Source: Pratylenchus scribneri (Eukaryota; Nematoda; Chromadorea; Rhabditida; Pratylenchidae). Taken from it: 64,000 nt of DNA. The stretch spans positions 868,001-932,000 of the forward strand of contig JAQSEB010000058.1 in NCBI GenBank assembly GCA_030063045.1. Reading direction: 5' to 3'. The notes beneath the pieces are model-generated. The model was not told the DNA's origin, searched no databases, and saw nothing but the letters and a program-made list of their open reading frames with translations. The position numbers and the translations under genes were made by a program. The number at the start of each line of letters is the position of its first letter. Position 1 is the stretch's first letter. This document shows, piece by piece, positions 12,501 to 24,340 of the stretch.

Positions 12501-13770
12501 TTGGCCCTCTCCCTTTTGGCTTGGCCAAAAGCTGCTTTTTTAATCATAATGGCGGCCATTGCTTATTCACATTTTTCTTTGCTTCTCGGCTATTTTGCCT
12601 CCACCGTTGGCCCTTTCCTATTCCTTTTTTCTTCCTTTCTTTTCTCTTATATTCCCTCTTCTTCCTTCTTCCCGTCCTTCCTCATCTCTTCCTTCTTCCT
12701 CTCTTCCTTCTCCATATTCTTCCCTTCTTTCCCCTTTTTCTTCCCATCTCATTTCCCTTCAATCCCTTTTTTTCCTTTTTCATCTGCCTTAACCGTATTC
12801 TCGCCTATTCCCTCCATTCCGACATTTCCCCCCAAGCGCCATTTTTCCTCTTCTTCCCCTCCCATTTCTTCCATCCCATAACATTTTTGTGCCAGCCTCC
12901 CCCAATGGCTGCCCTTCGCGACAGCCGGCCTTCCTTCCATTCCATTCCCCCAACCAACAATTCTTTCCCTCCATTCTCCTTCACAATTTTCTCCCCACAT
13001 TCGGCTCCTTCGGGCGCCATTGGAAAAGCCGCTGATGGCCTCGCCTTCTGGCATTTTCCTTCCTTTTTTCTTGTTCCCATGATTTTCCCATTCCCATCAA
13101 TTCCGCCACCCTCTGCTGAAAAGGACCGTTGGGGTGAACTAGTCCATTAAAGGGAAGAAGCATGGAATTGGCCACCAAAGCCCTTGGCGCCTTGGCCACA
13201 TTCCTTTCGCGCATAAAAGTCAGTTAGCCAGTCGTCGGCGGTTTCGCTCCCAACCAAACTTCCTTTCACTTGGGAGGATTATTGCGTGCCTCCGTCATAT
13301 ATTTATTAATTAGCAATAGAGAAATAGACACACAGGCATTTATTGGTTCTATTTAGAAGATGATTCCGTAATGAAAGCAACCACCGATTGATTCCTTACC
13401 TTTTCCCACTTTTTCATTAGTTTTTTTTGGTTTAAGAATGAATTCAAATTAATTTATCGATATATTTTTATACTTTAACGAAAGAATGTTTTTAATTTAC
13501 GCGTAAAACTTTTCTGGTCGAAAATAATCTTTTTTCTAGACCATACTATTTGGACATAACAAAATGTTGATGGAGGCTTATTAGGATTAGCTTTAGGATT
13601 ATTGAATTAGGGCTCAGGATTCGGCGCATGGGAATCTTGGTTTGGCCAAGTTATGTGACCTCAAAAAAGATTATTACTTGGCAAATTAAATAGATACCCT
13701 TTTTAATTTGAACCTCAAATTTAGCCAAAAAACAAAGTAAATTCGCATCAAACATATTCAAAATCCGAAA
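9595..13770. other. Long head-to-head intergenic region, partly C/T-rich
   Basis: Separates the SmD1 start (minus) from the acidic protein start (plus), so it should carry both promoters. From about 10400 to 13150 the plus strand is strongly C/T-biased, with a near-pure pyrimidine block at 12600-12800 and a run of 14 C at about 10838. At 11150-11260 a short degenerate tandem motif (AGAGTGGGCTTCTATTA and relatives) occurs four times. Several long frames are open only because of this composition: low-complexity Pro/Phe/Ser products on one strand, Gly/Glu on the other. I call none of them. Confidence 0.5.
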
Positions 13771-14846
13771 ATGAGCAGCAACGAAGCAAGTAACCCGGAG
13801 CCGGAAGTTGGCGTTGAGGCCACTGAACAACCAGCAAAACAGGCCAAAAAAGTTGCATCCGCGCCGGCGGACACACAAGGCGAAGAGAGCCGCGATTCGG
13901 TTGTTTCGGCAGAGGGCGATGAAAGTGTGGAAGGCGATGAGGACGAAGTTGGCGATGAGGAAGAAGAGGAGGAGGACACGGACGAGGAAGCCGCCGCCGA
14001 GAAGCCACGCAATGGCCATGCCGCCAAAAATGGGGCACAGAATGAGGCAACAGCAGAGGCGGTGAATGGAACTGCGGATGCAAAGGTGGGTGGCAAACGT
14101 TGGGGAATAATTAGGCAAAAAATAGCCGGAAATAGGTGACAAAATTTGAAGGGAAAATGGGGGTAAATAGGCGGTAGGGGATTCATTTCACTAGCTTGGA
14201 CATTCTTTTGGCCTTATCTCGACAAGAAAGCAACCAATTTGGGAAGGCGATGTATCATTCGAGAGCGCAAAATGTCCTCTAAAAAGTGGCTTGTTTAGAT
14301 TATATGTTATCAAGCTTTTAAAAAATTTGCATGCCTTTGAGCATAATAAACTCAAATTTTCTGATCGAGTTAAATAAAGCCGCTTATTTTACAAATTCTT
14401 TTAAATTTTTCAAAAAAATATAAGGCCACTTTTTAGATGACATTTAGGGCTTTAAAATGACATATTGCCTTCCTAAATTGGTTGCTTCCTTATTGAGATA
14501 TGGCCAAAAGAACAAACTAAGTAATGAAAAGGCGGTACTGAAAGGTCATTTTACTGAAATCCTTCACCTGTTTAATTTTCTCGATTTGGGAAATTTTTAA
14601 TAGCTTTTAAATCCAAAATTAATCAAAATGTGTTTCAGAATCGGAAGCGCTCAGCACCAAATGAGGAGGAGGACGGTGAGGAGGCGGCACCAACAACGGA
14701 ATCATCTGCCGAGGATAATGTCGCGCAAAAGAAGAAGCGAGTGGATGAGGTTGGTGCCAGATGCCATCAATACAAATCTACCCTTCCCATTGTTTTTACA
14801 GCCCCAACAGCCGGATCAGCCGCAAGTTGAAGCTGGAGCCGAATAG
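13771..14846 (+). CDS. Highly acidic nuclear-type protein (prothymosin-like composition)
   Basis: Three exons, 13771-14085, 14639-14749 and 14802-14846, in phase, 156 aa. The product is almost all Glu, Asp, Ala, Lys and Ser, with a long acidic block at residues 47-73 (EGDEDEVGDEEEEEEDTDEE). It has no aromatic core, no signal peptide and no membrane segment. Two short basic clusters, KNRKR at the exon 1-2 junction and QKKKRVDE near residue 138, look like nuclear localisation signals. This composition resembles prothymosin/parathymosin-type and other histone-binding acidic proteins, which are intrinsically disordered. I claim the resemblance in composition only, not homology. Intron 1 (553 nt) carries a foldback element. 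The ATG lies in the frame that keeps the acidic run open. Confidence 0.8.
14201..14515 (+). mobile_element. FB1 foldback element, copy 2 (in intron 1 of the acidic protein gene)
   Basis: The left arm contains AAGAAAGCAACCAATTTGGG and AAATGTCCTCTAAAAAGTGG. The right arm is its reverse complement (GCCACTTTTTAGATGACATT ... AAATTGGTTGCTTCC). The centre reads CCTTTGAGCATAATAAACTC and GCCGCTTATTTTAC, which I define as the plus orientation. Confidence 0.85.
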
Positions 14847-16098
14847 ATTGGCACGTGCGCGAGAAGGATACGAAATATGTGTGTGGATTATACCAAAATT
14901 GAATGGAATGATTGATGATTGGCTGCCACAACACAAAATTATTACACATTTTCTCTCGTTTTTTCTTGTTTATTTGTTTTAAAATCCTCCTCCTCACCCA
15001 CTCATTATCCACTCAGTTTTCTCCACCTCCTTTATTATAAGGAAAAAGGAAATGATCATTGGTTAAAGCAGGCAATTTTGAATAAAATCGTCCAATCCAC
15101 CAACCGTTTTTTAAACATTATTTAAGCCCAAATTGTCTGCGTAGTTTTTTGAATGTTTTACTAATTCATTTTCTCAACCATTAAACAAATCAAAAATTCG
15201 ATCTGATCAATTAAAAACTCTATTTTATTAATGCAACGGCAGCAAAAAAGTATTCCCCACATTCAAAACACCAATATTCTTCTTTTAATGTATTTTCATG
15301 TGTTTTATCTCCTAAAAAAAATCAACTTTGATCAAAAAATTTGCAATTCAATCCTAAAAAAGACGATTTCCAATATCTTCTCGTATCTTCTTTTTTGTTT
15401 CGATAAAAACATGGAATTATTCTACCTTTCCTTCCTCTTTTTTTACATTATTAAATGCCCGAAACCCAAACCCAATTTAACGTTTTTGAATAAATATTGT
15501 TGTTTTTGGAGAATTTTGTACAATTTATTTTTAAGAAACTTAAAAGGAATTTAAATTTATAGAATACAAAAATTGACAGAGTATTTTAGAAGAAAATGGC
15601 AAATGAAGTAGTAATTTAATTTATGAATTACCATTTAATTTACATTTAATCAAGAAAAAACTTCAATCCATCAGCCATTGCCCATTGCCTACAGTACAGC
15701 TGTAAAATGGCATCCTTTCCCTTCTCCCTTGTTGGATTGGAAATGGAGGGAAAAGGAACATCAATCTTACTTATCTTCAGGCTAAAAATGATTGGGGAGA
15801 AAATACGGTACCTTTAACTTGTTGAAAAAGGAGGAAACGTAACCTTTTGCCTTAAGTGGTTTGCTTTGCTGTTCTATCTAATTTAATTTATACAATTTAA
15901 TAATACTAATTAAAAAATCTGCTTTTCATCCAATTTTTATTTTTAGAAAATATTAAAAGAATTATTATTGAATATTTTAATATATTTAAATTGGGAATTA
16001 TTTTGATCTGATGATAAATGAAGCAAAAAATTGGAATGGCAATTATGTTTTTTTGGGAATTGTAGGAATGAATTGGGATGGGAACAATGTATAATATT
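14847..16098. other. Intergenic, AT-rich
   Basis: Tail-to-tail region between the acidic protein gene and K2P channel 1. It contains T-rich stretches and short open frames only. I see no supported feature. Confidence 0.5.
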
Positions 16099-19000
16099 TC
16101 ATCGTTGTTGATTACCATTTTTGGCCACAGTGACCACAACCCCAGTTCCATTGCTTCCATTCGAATTCTGTTGAATGGGCGAATTTGGTGCAGATGATGA
16201 GATGGCAGAAGTGGAATTGGCACCATTGCCGGCCAATTTTACACTGCCAATTTGGTCAACAATTACCTGGGAAAAAATCAAATGTAATTATTGGTCATAA
16301 TTTTGGTCAAATTAATTTAAAATAAATATTTTCTAATTAAAATGGAATTTTCAATCCTCTTACGCATGCCTGAAATCGGGTGGCCTGCTGCTGTTGAGCT
16401 TGCCGTCCATTCTCGTCAGCCACTTTTCGTTGTCCTTGTCGCCAAACTCCAGTCAATGAGAAAATACAAAGGCAAGAAAGGAGAAGCGAAATGCTGGCAC
16501 CAGCCAACGTCACTAATTTTTGAGCCTCTCCAAGTGCATTGTAATCGGCGCTCTGGAAATTTTTAAGTAGAAATTTTTATGTAAAATTCAAAATAACTTA
16601 CTTGAATTGTGAGCGAGGCAAGCACAGCGGTGTACAATGAACGCCAGAAACTTTCGGGAATGGCAAATTGGAAAAGGATGAGCGAAAAACAAAGAAGCCA
16701 GAGGCAATAAAGGAAACTGAGAAGAAGAAGAAGCAAAAGACGGTGATTGGCCAAAAGTGGATGGTTTTGGGGACGCTAAAATGGAAATTTTATTTTGTGA
16801 ATTTGAAAGGGTGGAACTTTTGAAGCGGCGAAAATGTGATGGAATGTGGCACGGCAAAGTTGGAATAGTCGATGGGAGAGGACAATTAGGGTGAGGAGAA
16901 AGAATGGCACGCCCAAGAGGCAATATAGCAGGGCAAACACCTTTAAAATTATGGGATTGCCATGGGTGAATGAAATTTAGCCTTATTTATTTTATTGAAA
17001 CTTGCCTGCCCTCCACTCGTCTTTGGTGCCCGATGGCCATGGCCAATTGTGGTTAACAATCCCCAACAATATGTCAACGAATTTGTCAATGTCCACTCGT
17101 TCAAATCGGGCACACGCATTTCCAATTGTTGCTCATATTGAGAGAGCAATTGGACCAAATCACGCTGGAAAAAATAGCAAATTATAATTTATTATTTAAT
17201 TTTTTGTATCTTGAAAAAAATGGTATTCAATTTCATGGATTCTGAAATAACTGTGCATTCTGATTTTTATGTTCGATTTTTTATAAAATTTATTTCTAAT
17301 TTTTTAAATTTATTCCGGCAAGATTATTAAAATAGGCTGAATTATTCTTAAAAACAGGCGGAATTATTCTAAGTTCGCCAGGCGGAATTACTCTAAGTTC
17401 GTCAGGCGGAATTATTCTAAGTTCGCCAGGCGGAATTAATCTATGTTCGCCAGGCGGAATTATTCTATGTTCGCCAGGCGGAATTATTCTAAGTTCGCCA
17501 GGCGGAATTATTCTATGTTCGCCAGGCGGAATTACTCTAAGTTCGTCAGGCGGAATTATTCTAAGTTCGCCAGGCGGAATTATTCTAAGTTCGCCAGGCG
17601 GAATTATTCTAAGTTCGCCAGGCGGAATTATGTTCGCCAGGCGGAATTATTCTAAGTTCGCCAGGCGGAATTATGTTCGCCAGGCGGAATTATTCTAAGT
17701 TCGCCAGGCGGAATTATGTTCGCCAGGCGGAATTATTCTAAGTTCGTCAGGCGGAATTATTCTAAGTTCGCCAGGCGGAATTATTCTATGTTCGCCAGGC
17801 GGAATTATTCTAAGTTCGCCAGGCGGAATTATTCTAAGTTCGCCAGGCGGAATTATGTTCGCCAGGCGGAATTATTCTAAGTTCGCCAGGCGGAATTATT
17901 CTAAGTTCGCCAGGCGGAATTATTCTAAGTTCGCCAGGCGGAATTATGTTCGCCAGGCGGAATTATTCTAAGTTCGCCAGGCGGAATTATGTTCGCCAGG
18001 CGGAATTATTCTAAGTTCGCCAGGCGGAATTACTCTAAGTTCGTCAGGCGGAATTATTCTAAGTTCGCCAGGCGGAATTACTCTAAGTTCGTCAGGCGGA
18101 ATTATTCTAAGTTCGCCAGGCGGAATTACTCTAAGTTCGTCAGGCGGAATTATTCTAAGTTCGCCAGGCGGAATTATTCTAAGTTCGCCAGGCGGAATTA
18201 TGTTCGCCAGGCGGAATTATTCTAAGTTCGCCAGGCGGAATTATTCTAAGTTCGCCAGGCGGAATTATGTTCGCCAGGCGGAATTATTCTAAGTTCGCCA
18301 GGCGGAATTATTCTAAATTCGCCAGGCGGAATTATTCTAAGTTCGCTAGGCGGAATTAAAAAAGGCGGAATTATTCTAAGTTTGCCAGGCGGAATTATTC
18401 TAAGTTCGCAAGGCGGGATTAAAACAGGCGGAATTATTCTAAGTTTGCCAGGCGGATTTAAAACAGGCGGAATTATTTTAAATTTGCACGGCGGAATTAT
18501 TCTTAAACACGGATTTATTCTTAGAAACAGACGGAATTTAGAATCAAATAGGTAAAAAATCTAGCAAAATGTTGTGTTTCATTCTAGAAAGATTAATTTT
18601 TCAGGAAAGTATATTCTGAAAAAAAAAGTAATTTGTTTCATTCCTAGAGATTTACATATGATTTCGAATTTCATTTCTCAGTTTATGTAAATTATTCTAA
18701 TTTATAGTTCCAACCAATTAATTTTCTAACTCACTTGAATTCTTTCGGAGCTGTCATAATCGACGATCACCAACATATTTCTAGTGCCATTGAATATTGC
18801 AGAAGAAATTTGACGTGCAAATTTGTGTCTAAACAATTTGAGAGAATTCTTTGGATTATGTTTGGTCCTCCATTCCATACCGATTGACAATCAAATTGAA
18901 GAACCATTTTCGGACCTGCAAAAATATGAAAAATTTGATGAAAATTAGAAGGGAAGAATCATCGAAATTTTTTGTTTTACTATTTCACTTTTAGGATTGT

Positions 19001-20065
19001 AAACTTGCAGTCTGTTCATGATTTGTGTGCTCGAAAAAGAGGAATGCGGCTGCACCCAGCAACAAATAGACCAGCAATGACACAACCAAAAGCAATGGAC
19101 CCAACCGTCGAATTTGACGCTCAACATGTTTTGGCACTTTTGGCAAGAAAGGCAATCTACGTTGAGATGCCATTGGCTGATGTTGCGATGACGAGGAGGT
19201 GCCACCGGAACGAACTTTTAAAGGGAAATTTTTGGAATTTTTATGGAATCATTGGCAACTTTAAAAATATATTCAAATTTTAGTTCAAAAATCAACGAAA
19301 TTTGTTGTTAAATTTTGATTAAATGGAAGAAGGAATAAAAAAATTGAATTTTGGCTTTTGTGAATTAGAAAAAATGATTCCGTTCATTCAAACATTGAAT
19401 TCGCCTGCCGGGCTCTTTTCCTTCCAAAAATTTCATTTCTATTCCTCTGAGGATTCTCCAAAAAGGATTCATAATCTAAAATAAGCCATCTTTTTGGAGT
19501 AAGTTTTTCTTCCTCTTTTTGACAAAATTTACAATTTTTTTGGTGAAAGAAAAGTGGTCAAAATAAAGGAAGGATCTTTGATTATTAAATTTATTTAAAA
19601 AGGATATCTTTCTTATTGGATTCAAAAAAGTCCCTATATTTCTTTCGGTCTGGTCTGGACTGGATATCAAAGATTAAAATGCCTATAAATTTGCTTTGAA
19701 GATAATTATAATATGTAAATTTCTTAGCAAAAGTTGAATGAATGAAGTAAGTTGACTTAATGTAGAATGGATCCAAAGAGGAAGTCCTCTGCAGAAAATG
19801 GACTCAAATCAAGTCTCCCTCCCAATCCAATCCATCCATCTTTCCATCACAATTATAAATCCCCCTCCTAATTCCTCTACCCAAAAGTCACAAGCCAACC
19901 TGCCCCTAATTGCGAGAGCATCCGTCGTCCCCTTTGCCCGGTGTCCGCCGCGGCTTTGCGCATCCATCCACCCAATTGGTGGCCAAAAATGCGTTCGGCC
20001 CATCCTCCATTGGAAATGGCATTGGCACCATCTTCTTCGCCATTCAAAGGCCTCCGTTTGGCCAT
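16099..20065 (-). CDS. Two-pore (K2P/TWK) potassium channel subunit 1, non-canonical second pore
   Basis: Nine exons on the minus strand: 20065-19900, 19214-19009, 18915-18881, 18828-18735, 17164-17006, 16940-16818, 16775-16602, 16552-16364 and 16266-16099; 437 aa, all phases agree. K2P order: TM1 about residues 90-115 (LGPLLLVVSLLVYLLLGAAA), extracellular cap, pore loop 1 with WTLTNSLTYCWGLLTTIGHG (GHG filter at 208-210), TM2 VFALLYCLLGVPFFLLTLIV, TM3 (the LLLLLLLSFLYCLW stretch), pore loop 2, TM4, and a Gln/Ser/Asn-rich cytoplasmic tail. In pore 2 the usual TIGxGD is replaced by TIQSADY (317-323), so both filter glycines are missing. Introns 2 and 5 use the GC donor GCAAGT. Intron 4 (about 1.57 kb) contains a large minisatellite. 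An upstream in-frame ATG at 20146 is possible; I chose 20065. Exon 1 is the least certain exon. Confidence 0.86.
17333..18534. repeat. Minisatellite array 1, 24-bp hairpin-capable unit
   Basis: About 50 tandem copies of the 24-bp unit AGGCGGAATTATTCTAAGTTCGCC and of a 19-bp short form lacking the TCTAA part (AGGCGGAATTATGTTCGCC). Junctions read TTCGCCAGGCGGAA, an almost perfect palindrome, so each unit can fold. Variants GTTCGTC and ATTACTC recur in paired order, suggesting higher-order duplication. The 3' edge decays into degenerate copies joined by AAAACA. The array lies inside intron 4 of K2P channel 1. Confidence 0.95.
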
Positions 20066-21467
20066 ATTTTGTTTTCGATTTTTCGGAATTTTATGGGCGA
20101 GGGAAATTATGTACGAATTTTGTGATAATTCTTTAGGGAATATCAAATAATAATACTAAAAATGACCAAATGGCCAAAGAAAAAATTCATTGGCACTGAC
20201 CAATTAGACCAAAAACACAAAATGTGTGAGTGCCGGCTGCTGGACATTAACTGGTGAAAAGGGGCAAAAAGTCTTCTTAGTTAGCCCACATTTTAGCCGC
20301 AGGACGGAAATGCGGGGCCATGGCCAATCCGGGCGGGGTGGGTGGGGCGGCGGTGGCAACTTCCCATGCCCACAAAATGCCAACAAATATTCATCCCAAC
20401 CCACCCCCATTCTTTCCTCCCCTTCCCAATGGGCAATTTGCCGCAGGACAAATTTTCCTCAACCACCAAAAGTCCGGCAGTGTCTTTTGGGTTTGTCATT
20501 GGCATCACAAAACCCTCCTCAACCCATCCACAAATTCATTTGTGGGCCGATTCTTTCGAAGGAGGAAGAAGGCCGGGGAAATTCGATGCGAATGGAATTT
20601 AGCAAAGCATGGACTGGGTAGGGGATGGTCAAAATTAAATATTTTTCCATTGGGCCAAACGCACACACAATTGGCCATAAATATATTTGGCACAGTCCAA
20701 TACAAATTGAATGCCAGTCCTTCTTTTACAGCGATTTTTTTCCAAATTGGGCAACCAAATAATACAAAAATTTATTCCACAATGTAAAAATTGGTGAATT
20801 TATTAGAAAATACATTATTTTATTGAAATGGATAAAACTGAATGGGATGGGATGTAAAAATTGGATAATAAAAAATAGAATTGACCAGTATTACAAAAAA
20901 AAAACATTCTAGAAGATAGTTATATAAAAATGTGGCCTAAATAAAATAAAGGAAAATATTTATTGTCTGAAAAAAAAACATTGAAATGCCGAAAAGATTG
21001 ATAAGGTTTAGTGATTTATCCTAGGGACCTATTCGTAAATATAAATCTTATACTCAATTGATAGATATCATCAAAATGCATCATTCGATTAGGTTTTGGC
21101 ATGAGTTTACCAATTCTAATTTAGGTTTTGAACCACTAAACCAAAATTGGTTTAACCCGTTTAATACTCTTTAATTTCCACTAAACCATAATAAATTATA
21201 TACCATTCTATGCATCTTGACCAGCTCTATCCAATTGGGTATATGGTTTATGAATATAGGTTAAACCTTTAAGCCATTATATTTGGGAATTATTTACTCC
21301 TTTTACCGACATTTTCAATACCCCTTTTCGACATTTTGACTATTTTTCGACAAATTAATATCATCCAATAACATAAATGAATGATGCAAAGTAAATGCGC
21401 GTTTCTCTTCAATCCATTAAATCATTCAGCCTCCACAATCCCAAAATGCCAAAATAATCCTCAAAAA
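20066..21467. other. Intergenic region upstream of K2P channel 1
   Basis: Probable promoter side of K2P channel 1 and 3' side of the next minus-strand gene. At 20220-20640 the sequence is richer in G/C and several frames are open on both strands, but none shows a domain. At 21003-21290 is one copy of a dispersed repeat that recurs inverted at 52775-53040. Confidence 0.45.
21003..21290 (+). repeat. Dispersed repeat family DR2, copy 1
   Basis: Contains GAACCACTAAACCAAAATTG, GGTTTAACCCGTTTAATACT and CATTCTATGCATCTTGACCA in order. The reverse complement of 52775-53040 carries the same blocks in the same order with substitutions. No coding potential. Confidence 0.75.
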
Positions 21468-24340
21468 TTATAATAAATATATCCATTGAATGGCGGGGCC
21501 AAATGTTGTGGCCAAAATTGTCAACAAAAATAATGCCAAAAACAATTGGGGCCTCCTTTCCCATTTTCCATTCGTCCCATTTGCCTGTTGGGTTTTTTGT
21601 TGTTTTGGTGCCGAATTTGCTTTGGATTGGGAGGAGGAAGCACTGGCACTGTTGCCACCCCCATAATGATGGCTATGTGGGTTTTTTCGGCGTCGGGCAT
21701 GCAATCCGGCACTGGGCCTTTCCCTCTCTTTGCTTTCTTCCAACAATGAACTGCAAAATGGACAATTTTTTGGGGAATTTTTTGAGGGAATTATTGGCCT
21801 AAAATTATTTGGTATTTTTTGAGGATTTTTGTAAAATTTTATAATAAGAAATTTGAAATTTTTGAAGATTTTTGTTGGTATTTTCAAATAATTTTGACCA
21901 AAATTTGAGATTTTGATGATTTATTTGTCCAAAAATGTTGCTCAATTTAGTGTCTAAAAAATGGCGTTTTAAGAGGGAATTTATTGCTCAAAATGTTTTG
22001 GGTATTTTTAGGCAATTTTATGCCAAAATTATTTGCCTGGGTAATGGCATTTTCTGATAATGCTCTGATTGATGTCGGCCAATAGGCAAAGGCAATTGTT
22101 GGATGGAAGCATTGTTATTATTATTGTTTGCCATTACCAAAAGCAATGATGTCGACTGGGAATGGCTTTTTTCCACCACCTGCAAATGCAAATATGTGAA
22201 TGAATTTGAGAATGAACAATTGTGAGGGAAAATTTATGACATTTTTGAAAGAAAAAATGAGGGGAATTTGAATTATTAATTTATATTACATTTAAGTATT
22301 GTACTTTTTCCCACTCTTATCAGACTTATAAATGCTGTAATCCAGACTATTTAAACTTTTTATTTAGGAAGTAGGATTCGAAGAGGGGAACACTTTTTGG
22401 AAAGAGTTCTGGGGATATTTGAGGCAAAAAAAATGTAGTTTTGAGGCGAAATTTGTTGCCTATTCAATTTTTAAGCAAATTTATTCAATATTATGAGTGC
22501 TGTGCCATCCAGCCTAGAATTGGAATGGAATGAAATCCAATAATGAATTGATTATTCCTAAGGAAATTTTGTAGAAAATCGAAAAATGTCTCAGCCCATC
22601 AGTACAGTAGGAGTTCAGCCTCAATCTACGGGTGAATTTTCCCTGAGGCAATTCCTTTGTATATCTAAACCTACCGTATAAATTTCCAAGAAATATTTTT
22701 CAACTCATCAAAAATTGGCAAAATTGAGGTTTAACCCTTAATTTTTGGATATTTTTAAATAAATTATAGCCGATTTTGTAGAGTTTTTGGGAACTACTAG
22801 GAAAATGCAATAAAATTTTTGTTAAATATCGCCAAAAATGGAGCTAATCGAAGGTGGCGAGTTATTAGAGGGTGGGGAATTAGAGGTTTTACGGCATTTT
22901 GTAGATTTGATTAAATATTTTTAATGAGCATTCTTATTTATCTTAATTTTTGAATAAAATTTATTGGACCTGACGAAGTGGCACGGAACTGTTGCGTTGA
23001 CGCATTCCATTTGAGGCGAACAATGGTTGCGGGAATATGAAAAATTGGGAGGCGAAAATGAGAATTATGATGTTGAAAGATGTGAGCAAAAAGTGGCGGA
23101 TGAATTCATTACGGAAATGGATGACGGCTGAACGATTGGAAGGAAACATGATTGGCTGAAAATTGGAAAGCATTAATAAATTTAGGCAAAATTATGAGAG
23201 AAAGCCACTTATTTTAAAATCTGTTTTAATTATTTAAAAACTATTTAAGCCACTTTTTTAGAGGACATTTTTGGCTTCTTAAAGGCATATCGCCTTCCTA
23301 AATTGATTACTTCCTCATAAAATGATGTACTGAAAATTGGAAGACATATTTAATGAATTAAGTTGCAATTTTTGAGGGAAAATGCTTAAATTGTTTTAGA
23401 TTTGAAGAAAGTAGGATAGCCACTTTTTAGAGGACATTTTGAGCTTCAGAAAGGCTTATCGCCTTCCAAAATTGATTGCTTCATTGTTGAGCTATGACCA
23501 AAAGAATGGGCCAAGTTTTTAAAATGAGGTGCAATCATTCTATTCTCTTTTAAGTGAACACCAAACCAAAAAGCGAAAAGGATTCATTCTTAAAAAGTAC
23601 AAAATTAATTTAAGGAGCTCTCTGTTGAACAATGGCCAAAAAAGAATAGGCGTAAAATCTTAAAATTCCAGTAATTAATCGTGCTATTTTTATTAAACTA
23701 AAAGCGCAAAAATAAAAGAGAATCGGATTCTAAATTAAAAGAATTTGGCCAATTTGTCCACTGTAAAATCGGTAAGGTCTGTGGCTCTGTGCCTGCTGCT
23801 TTTTAACCCATCCTCTATATGTATTATGTCCAAAGTCCAAGGATGGCGCATTTGGCTCTCCAATAAAAAAAATCCACTCATTTTTCGATGGATTGTTCTT
23901 GGTCACGCCAATATTCTTTTCTTCTATAAAACATGAAAAACAAACCGGCCAAACTCACCAAAAAAAAAGGTTGGGGACGAACCAAAATATGGGCGAGAAG
24001 GATTTTTAATGGGCTTTATGGACTGGCTGGCCGGCGGTGGATGGGCAATTTGGCGTGAAAAATGTGTGTTTGGGCGTGGCACAAAAACGATGGATTGGGA
24101 AGATATTGAGGGGCAAAATTGTGTTGTCTGGGTGTTTTTTGGTTCTGTTTTATTTGATGAATTGAAGATGGGGAGTTTGGCGACGAGAATGGCACCCAAC
24201 ACAAAGCAAAACAAAAAGGCAAAAATGGCCAATAAAATTGCAGCAGCAAACTTTTTGGGTGGTCTGCACTCCAAAAAAAATGTATTATTTAGAAGTGTTT
24301 TAATGCTAGGATTGTGCGAAGAAAATACAAAAGTAGAAAA
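21468..24340 (-). CDS. Unrecognised multi-pass membrane protein (5' end unresolved)
   Basis: Five phase-compatible minus-strand exons: 24340-23959, 23857-23808, 23155-22970, 22179-22037 and 21750-21468, encoding 347 aa to the stop. The fourth intron uses a GC donor (CCCAG|GCAAAT). Three hydrophobic segments are visible: AAAILLAIFAFLFCFVLGAI in the first listed exon, FLLTSFNIIILIFASQFFIF in the third, and LFLALFLLTILATTFGPAIQ at the extreme C-terminus. Between the last two is a Ser/Asn/Gln-rich linker including a run of six Asn. I recognise no family. The start is missing: a possible first exon is 25226-25092 (ATG, 45 codons, phase 0, GT donor), but the link is weak. The second exon is short and its GTTAAA donor is poor, so the whole model is tentative. 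Confidence 0.45.
23201..23339. mobile_element. FB1 partial copy (right arm only)
   Basis: Contains AAGCCACTTTTTTAGAGGAC, GGCATATCGCCTTCCTAAAT and a terminal GTACTGAAA, but no left arm. A truncated or rearranged copy, inside a putative intron of the membrane protein gene. Confidence 0.65.
23417..23507. mobile_element. FB1 partial copy (right arm only)
   Basis: Reads TAGCCACTTTTTAGAGGACA, then TTATCGCCTTCCAAAATTGA, then TTGAGCTATGACCAAAAGAA. Same orientation as the partial copy at 23201, about 80 bp away. Confidence 0.65.

Noticed and set aside
12461..13150. 229-codon plus-strand frame rich in Phe/Pro/Ser
   Set aside because: Pure consequence of the pyrimidine-rich sequence.
13651..14186. Minus-strand Ser/Ala/Pro-rich frames
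   Set aside because: Shadow of the Glu/Asp codon runs of the acidic protein on the plus strand.
17333..18534. CRISPR-like array
   Set aside because: Direct repeats are contiguous with no unique spacers, and the context is a eukaryotic intron.
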